Origin: Saprospiraceae bacterium
Lineage (GTDB): Bacteria > Bacteroidota > Bacteroidia > Chitinophagales > Saprospiraceae
Reading direction: 5' to 3'
Assembly (NCBI GenBank): GCA_020436935.1
Contig: JAGQWX010000027.1
Location: forward strand, 1 to 64,000
DNA: 64,000 nt
Under the pieces are notes generated by a model. The model saw nothing but the letters and a program-made list of their open reading frames with translations, was not told where the DNA came from and did no database searches. Both the position numbers and the translations under genes were made by a program. Shown piece by piece: positions 60,765 to 64,000 of this stretch (positions are counted from its first letter, which is position 1; every line of letters starts with the position of its first letter).

Positions 60765-61766
60765 ATGCGTTTAGCGGTCGTTGGTGTTACGGGTCTTGTT
60801 GGTACAGTAATGAACCAGGTTTTGGAAGAAATGAACCTTCCAATCAGTGAATATATTCCTGTTGCAAGTGAAAAATCAGTAGGCAAGAAGATTAAATACA
60901 AGGATAAAGAATATACGATAATCGGTCTTCAGGATGCAGTTGATGCTGCTCCGGATGTGGCTATTTTCTCTGCAGGTGGAAGTGTCTCACTTGAATGGGC
61001 GCCAAAGTTTGCTGCGGTTGGAACCACAGTCGTGGATAACTCATCTGCATGGAGAATGGATCCAAATAAAGTGCTTTGTGTTCCTGAAATCAATGCCGAT
61101 ATTTTGACCAAAGAAGATAAAATCATCGCCAACCCCAATTGCAGTACCATACAGATGGTGCTTGCATTGAGCAGATTACACAAAAGATATGGCATCAACA
61201 GGTTGGTGATTTCTACTTATCAGTCATTCACTGGTACAGGTGCCAAGGCAGTTGCACAGTATGAGGCAGAAAGAGACGGCAAATCTCCAGAGAAATCAGA
61301 AATGGCCTACCATTATCAGATTTTTGAAAATTGCATTCCTCAATGTGATGTATTCCTGGACAATGGATACACCAAGGAAGAAATGAAACTGGTCAATGAG
61401 ACGAAAAAAATTCTCAGAGACAACAATATAGCAGTAACGGCAACAGCTGTCAGGGTCCCCGTGAATGGTGGTCACTCCGAGTCCATCAATGTGGAATTTG
61501 CCCAAGCTTTTGAGTTGAATGATGTGATCAGTGAATTGGCACAGACTCCGGGAGTAGTAGTTCAGAATGACATCGCAGCATTTGAGTACCCTATGCCGTT
61601 ATATTCTAGACACAAGAACGAAGTCTTTGTAGGCCGCATCAGAAGAGACGAGTCAAAAGCAAACGCCCTCAACCTTTGGGTCGTTGCTGATAACCTCAGA
61701 AAAGGTGCTGCAACAAATGCTGTCCAGATAGTGAAATATTTGCATGACAATCAATTGATCGGTTAG
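60765..61766 (+). CDS. asd: Aspartate-semialdehyde dehydrogenase
   Basis: A 333-residue enzyme beginning RLAVVGVTGLVGTVMNQVLE (NADP-binding GxxGxxG) with the active-site Cys126 in IANPNCSTIQMVLAL and the conserved RVPVNGGHSESINVEF. It reduces aspartyl-4-phosphate to aspartate-4-semialdehyde for lysine, threonine, methionine and diaminopimelate synthesis. Cytosolic. Length is normal. It is followed 69 bases later by a coiled-coil protein gene on the same strand, which has its own ATG and may be co-transcribed. Confidence 0.96.
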   Translation: MRLAVVGVTGLVGTVMNQVLEEMNLPISEYIPVASEKSVGKKIKYKDKEYTIIGLQDAVDAAPDVAIFSAGGSVSLEWAPKFAAVGTTVVDNSSAWRMDPNKVLCVPEINADILTKEDKIIANPNCSTIQMVLALSRLHKRYGINRLVISTYQSFTGTGAKAVAQYEAERDGKSPEKSEMAYHYQIFENCIPQCDVFLDNGYTKEEMKLVNETKKILRDNNIAVTATAVRVPVNGGHSESINVEFAQAFELNDVISELAQTPGVVVQNDIAAFEYPMPLYSRHKNEVFVGRIRRDESKANALNLWVVADNLRKGAATNAVQIVKYLHDNQLIG

Positions 61767-61835
61767 TAAATAACCCTTCAATGATAAATGAAACCATAGC
61801 TTACACAGGTAATTGTTGAAAACGAACGTTCAGGT

Positions 61836-63341
61836 ATGAAAACGAAAATTGTACTTTGGGGTGAAAATGCCTCAAATGAGAAGGTCTTGATGGCCATTGA
61901 ATTATTGGAAAAAGACAATAAAATCAAGATCCATGTATTCCCCCAGGAAGTCGCCACAGAAGAATTTTATCAAAGCCTGCTGGACAAGTGGAGAGAGAAT
62001 GTCGATATCCCATTTCCAGCCGGATATCAGACCATAGAAAGACCGCTGTCCATTTCTGACAGCTTGCTTCCCGACGATCTCAAGACCGACAGGACAGATC
62101 TGATCACCAGAGCACAGGCAGAGTGGCATTTTGTGGTATTGTCTTCAAAACTGTATGATACCTACAAAGGTGAACTCGATGAGCTCAAAGAAAAGGTCGA
62201 TAGCCTTTCTGAATACAGCGAAAATGCATGGGGTGATCTGGTAGAATTCTGGTCTAAAGTTTCTGACCAAATCAAGGAACACACCCTTTTCAAAGAACAC
62301 AGTACAATTCTCAAAGAAAGGACCAACATCCTGTTTGAAAAACTGAAAGAGCTGAAGAAAGAAGTTCAGCGCCAATTCGAAAGCCAGTCCTCTGTCATCG
62401 CCACCCAATTGCAGGCAGAACTCACTGAAATAGAAGACAAAATATCCAAAGGCCTGGGCGTAAAACCATTGTTTGAAGATCTGAAAGCACTTCAGAAAAA
62501 GTACTATGACGCCGAAATGACAAGAGGCGACAAGAACAAGGTATGGGCCAAAATCGATGCAGCTTTCAAAGCTCTGAAAAGTTATAAGCCGGAAGAGCGT
62601 AAGGATGACAGAAAATTCAATGAAAGTTCAAGACTGCAAAGCCGTTATGACGGTCTGATTGGAGCCATCAAAAAGATGGAAGGTTCGGTCAAAAAAGACG
62701 AGCACGAGATCAGTTTCCAGAATAAAAGGATCAATCAAAGCGAAGGTCAGCTCGAAATGCAATTGAGACAGGCCAAACTCAAAATGGTTGAGGAGAGGAT
62801 CAAATCCAAGCAGGAGAAGCTCGACGATATGTACAAGACGAGAGAAATGCTCGAGTCCAAGCTGGAACGTCTGAAGAAAAAAGAGCAAAAAGACGAAGCC
62901 AAGGAGCAGGTCAAGGCCAAGATTGCTGATGAGATAAAATCCGCTGAAGGTACAAGAGAAGATCTTGCAGAGAAGTTGGAAACAGCAGCAAGTGAAATCA
63001 ATGAATCCAAGTCTACAGCAAAAGGCATGCTCGCCAGCATTGCTACAGCGGTCAGCGAAACCATTGAGGATGCCATCGACACTGTGAAAGCTGTTGCAGA
63101 AGTAGCTGAGGACAAGCTCGAAGACATCGCTGATGCCATCGAAGAAAAAACCGAGGGCATGGACGATAAGCTGGAAGACCTGATGGAGTCTTTGCAGGAA
63201 AAGGCCAAAGAAGTGTCATCGATTATTGGTGACAAGGTCGAGGAAATCAAAGATAGAGTCGAGGACAAGGTCGAAGAGATCAAAGACAAAGTCGAAGAAA
63301 AGGTAGACGAAATTAGAGGTAAGAAAGAAGAAGAGGAATAG
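61836..63341 (+). CDS. Long coiled-coil protein with charged repetitive tail
   Basis: A 501-residue, highly charged protein with no signal peptide. Residues 1-110 look globular (TKIVLWGENASNEKVLMAIE, ITRAQAEWHFVVLSSKLYDT); from about 112 onward the sequence is almost entirely helical coiled coil, with a DUF349-like patch at about 230-250 (NKVWAKIDAAFKALKSY). The stretch at about 395-425 (MLASIATAVSETIEDAIDTV) is amphipathic, and the end is a degenerate repeat of V-E-x-K-V-E-E-I-K-D units. A structural or scaffold role is plausible, but no family is recognised. It is followed by a strong terminator. Confidence 0.75.
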   Translation: MKTKIVLWGENASNEKVLMAIELLEKDNKIKIHVFPQEVATEEFYQSLLDKWRENVDIPFPAGYQTIERPLSISDSLLPDDLKTDRTDLITRAQAEWHFVVLSSKLYDTYKGELDELKEKVDSLSEYSENAWGDLVEFWSKVSDQIKEHTLFKEHSTILKERTNILFEKLKELKKEVQRQFESQSSVIATQLQAELTEIEDKISKGLGVKPLFEDLKALQKKYYDAEMTRGDKNKVWAKIDAAFKALKSYKPEERKDDRKFNESSRLQSRYDGLIGAIKKMEGSVKKDEHEISFQNKRINQSEGQLEMQLRQAKLKMVEERIKSKQEKLDDMYKTREMLESKLERLKKKEQKDEAKEQVKAKIADEIKSAEGTREDLAEKLETAASEINESKSTAKGMLASIATAVSETIEDAIDTVKAVAEVAEDKLEDIADAIEEKTEGMDDKLEDLMESLQEKAKEVSSIIGDKVEEIKDRVEDKVEEIKDKVEEKVDEIRGKKEEEE

Positions 63342-63362
63342 TACTTTTCCAAATGAATAGCG

Positions 63363-63401
63363 GCCCGCTTTTGCCTCGAGAAGGTGAAAGCGGGCTTTTT
63401 T
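63363..63401 (+). terminator. Rho-independent terminator after the coiled-coil gene
   Basis: GCCCGCTTT (63363-63371) pairs with AAAGCGGGC (63387-63395), extended by wobble pairs inside the stem, and is followed by a T run at 63396-63401. It lies 21 bases after the stop codon. Confidence 0.9.
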
Positions 63402-63586
63402 ATTGAAAGGATTTTTTACTAATAAAAGGTGTTCCAAAGAGTGTTTGATTTGAACACATGAAATACTGAATCATCTTGAAGGTTGTTTTATAAATCAGGT
63501 ATCAAAGCCAACCAAAAAAGTATTTTTTGTGCATCTTTTTACCTAAAATTGAGGCTTATAATATGACCATTTAAGGACTAAATACC

Positions 63587-64000
63587 ATGCATTCATCCAA
63601 GTTTCCACAAATAACTACAGGAAGACTTCTGCTGAGACAGTTTGAAGAAAATGACCTGGAATCTGTTTATAAAGGACTTTCAGATCCCGACATCATCAAA
63701 TATTATGGGGTCAGTTATCAGACTCTGGAGGAAACGAAAGAGCAGATGAAATTTTTTGAGGATCTTGAAAAAGAGGGTACAGGGATATGGTGGGCCATTT
63801 GTTCTCTCGATAATACTACTTTTTACGGTGCCGGAGGGCTTAATGGCGTAAGCAAAATGCATAAAAAGGCAGAAATAGGTTTCTGGCTTTTGAAAGAGTT
63901 TTGGGGCAAAGGTATCATGGGAAAAATTTTGCCCATTATCTGCAAATATGGCTTTGAAGAAATGGGCCTGCATCGGATTGAAGGACTCGTCGAAAGCGAT
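63587..64000 (+). CDS. RimJ/RimL-type GNAT acetyltransferase, cut by window end
   Basis: The first 138 codons of a GNAT acetyltransferase of the RimJ/RimL type: TGRLLLRQFEENDLESVYKG at the start, then GAGGLNGVSKMHKKAEIGFW and the acetyl-CoA-binding block LLKEFWGKGIMGKILPIICK, then FEEMGLHRIEGLVESD, where the window ends. About 30-40 residues of the usual length are missing beyond the edge. The ATG at 63587 gives the normal family start. The acceptor may be a protein N-terminus or a small molecule. Confidence 0.88.
   Translation, partial: MHSSKFPQITTGRLLLRQFEENDLESVYKGLSDPDIIKYYGVSYQTLEETKEQMKFFEDLEKEGTGIWWAICSLDNTTFYGAGGLNGVSKMHKKAEIGFWLLKEFWGKGIMGKILPIICKYGFEEMGLHRIEGLVESD

Noticed and set aside
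62747-63352. 201-codon minus-strand frame, serine-rich
   Set aside because: It is the exact antisense of the lysine/glutamate-rich coiled-coil gene; such codon use automatically gives a long serine/leucine-rich complementary frame. No signal or domain is present.

Overview
The window looks like a piece of a Bacteroidota chromosome, most probably from the Saprospiria/Saprospiraceae or a close relative (taxon is an inference). Support: several promoters match the Bacteroidota TAnnTTTG -7 element; start sites lack Shine-Dalgarno sequences and several genes appear to use TTG; type IX secretion proteins are present (a PorZ-like propeller protein and a 1639-residue C25/gingipain-type protein); MqnD points to the futalosine route to menaquinone; the leucine genes run leuC-leuD-leuA-leuB; and there is a complete Na+-NQR operon.

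Layout. 1-16 kb is an accessory region of short, mostly single-gene units on the + strand: a DinB-like gene with an apparent frameshift, three Crp/Fnr-family regulators each followed by a different target (quinone-oxidoreductase-like enzyme, a tandem pair of outer-membrane proteins, an SRPBCC protein), an epimerase-like protein, two VOC proteins, an S9 prolyl-oligopeptidase, an SDR remnant, a DUF1835 protein, GNAT, an ArsR regulator with two fused SRPBCC/AHSA1 domains, and a TMEM175-type channel. 16-20 kb holds a minus-strand trio (outer-membrane protein, tiny lipoprotein, di-heme peroxidase lipoprotein), a DUF1080 lipoprotein and mqnD. 20-28 kb carries porZ-like, a BatA-type membrane protein, a dihydroorotase-like protein that has lost its metal ligands, a sensor kinase, and then a non-coding stretch packed with DnaA-box-like sequences and repeats. 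28.7-33.4 kb is leuCDAB (minus). 33.6-42.1 kb is a surface polysaccharide cluster (flippase, FkbM methyltransferase, GT2, two GT39-like membrane proteins, sulfotransferase, GT4), followed by the giant C25 protein. 47.3-53.7 kb is nqrABCDEF, with NqrA carrying an unusual signal-peptide/membrane extension, ended by a clear terminator. The rest is phoH, glgB, an ElaA-type GNAT, a degenerate endonuclease/phosphatase-fold membrane protein, a secreted lamin-tail protein, asd, a long coiled-coil protein and a truncated GNAT at the edge.

The most striking observation is regulatory. Directly after each of the three Crp/Fnr genes there is a dyad of the form TTnAC-N4-GTnnA, and a fourth, canonical FNR-type TTGAT-N4-ATCAA box precedes the VOC gene at 6493. 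In all four cases the dyad centre lies 29.5 or 30.5 bp upstream of a TAnnTTTG-like -7 element, as expected for an activator replacing the -33 element. The regulator with an FNR-like ExxSR recognition helix sits next to the TTGAC site, while the two with QxxSR sit next to TTAAC sites. This suggests a set of portable regulator-operator-target cassettes. A second exact case is the ArsR gene, whose promoter is overlaid by two copies of an 18-bp operator.
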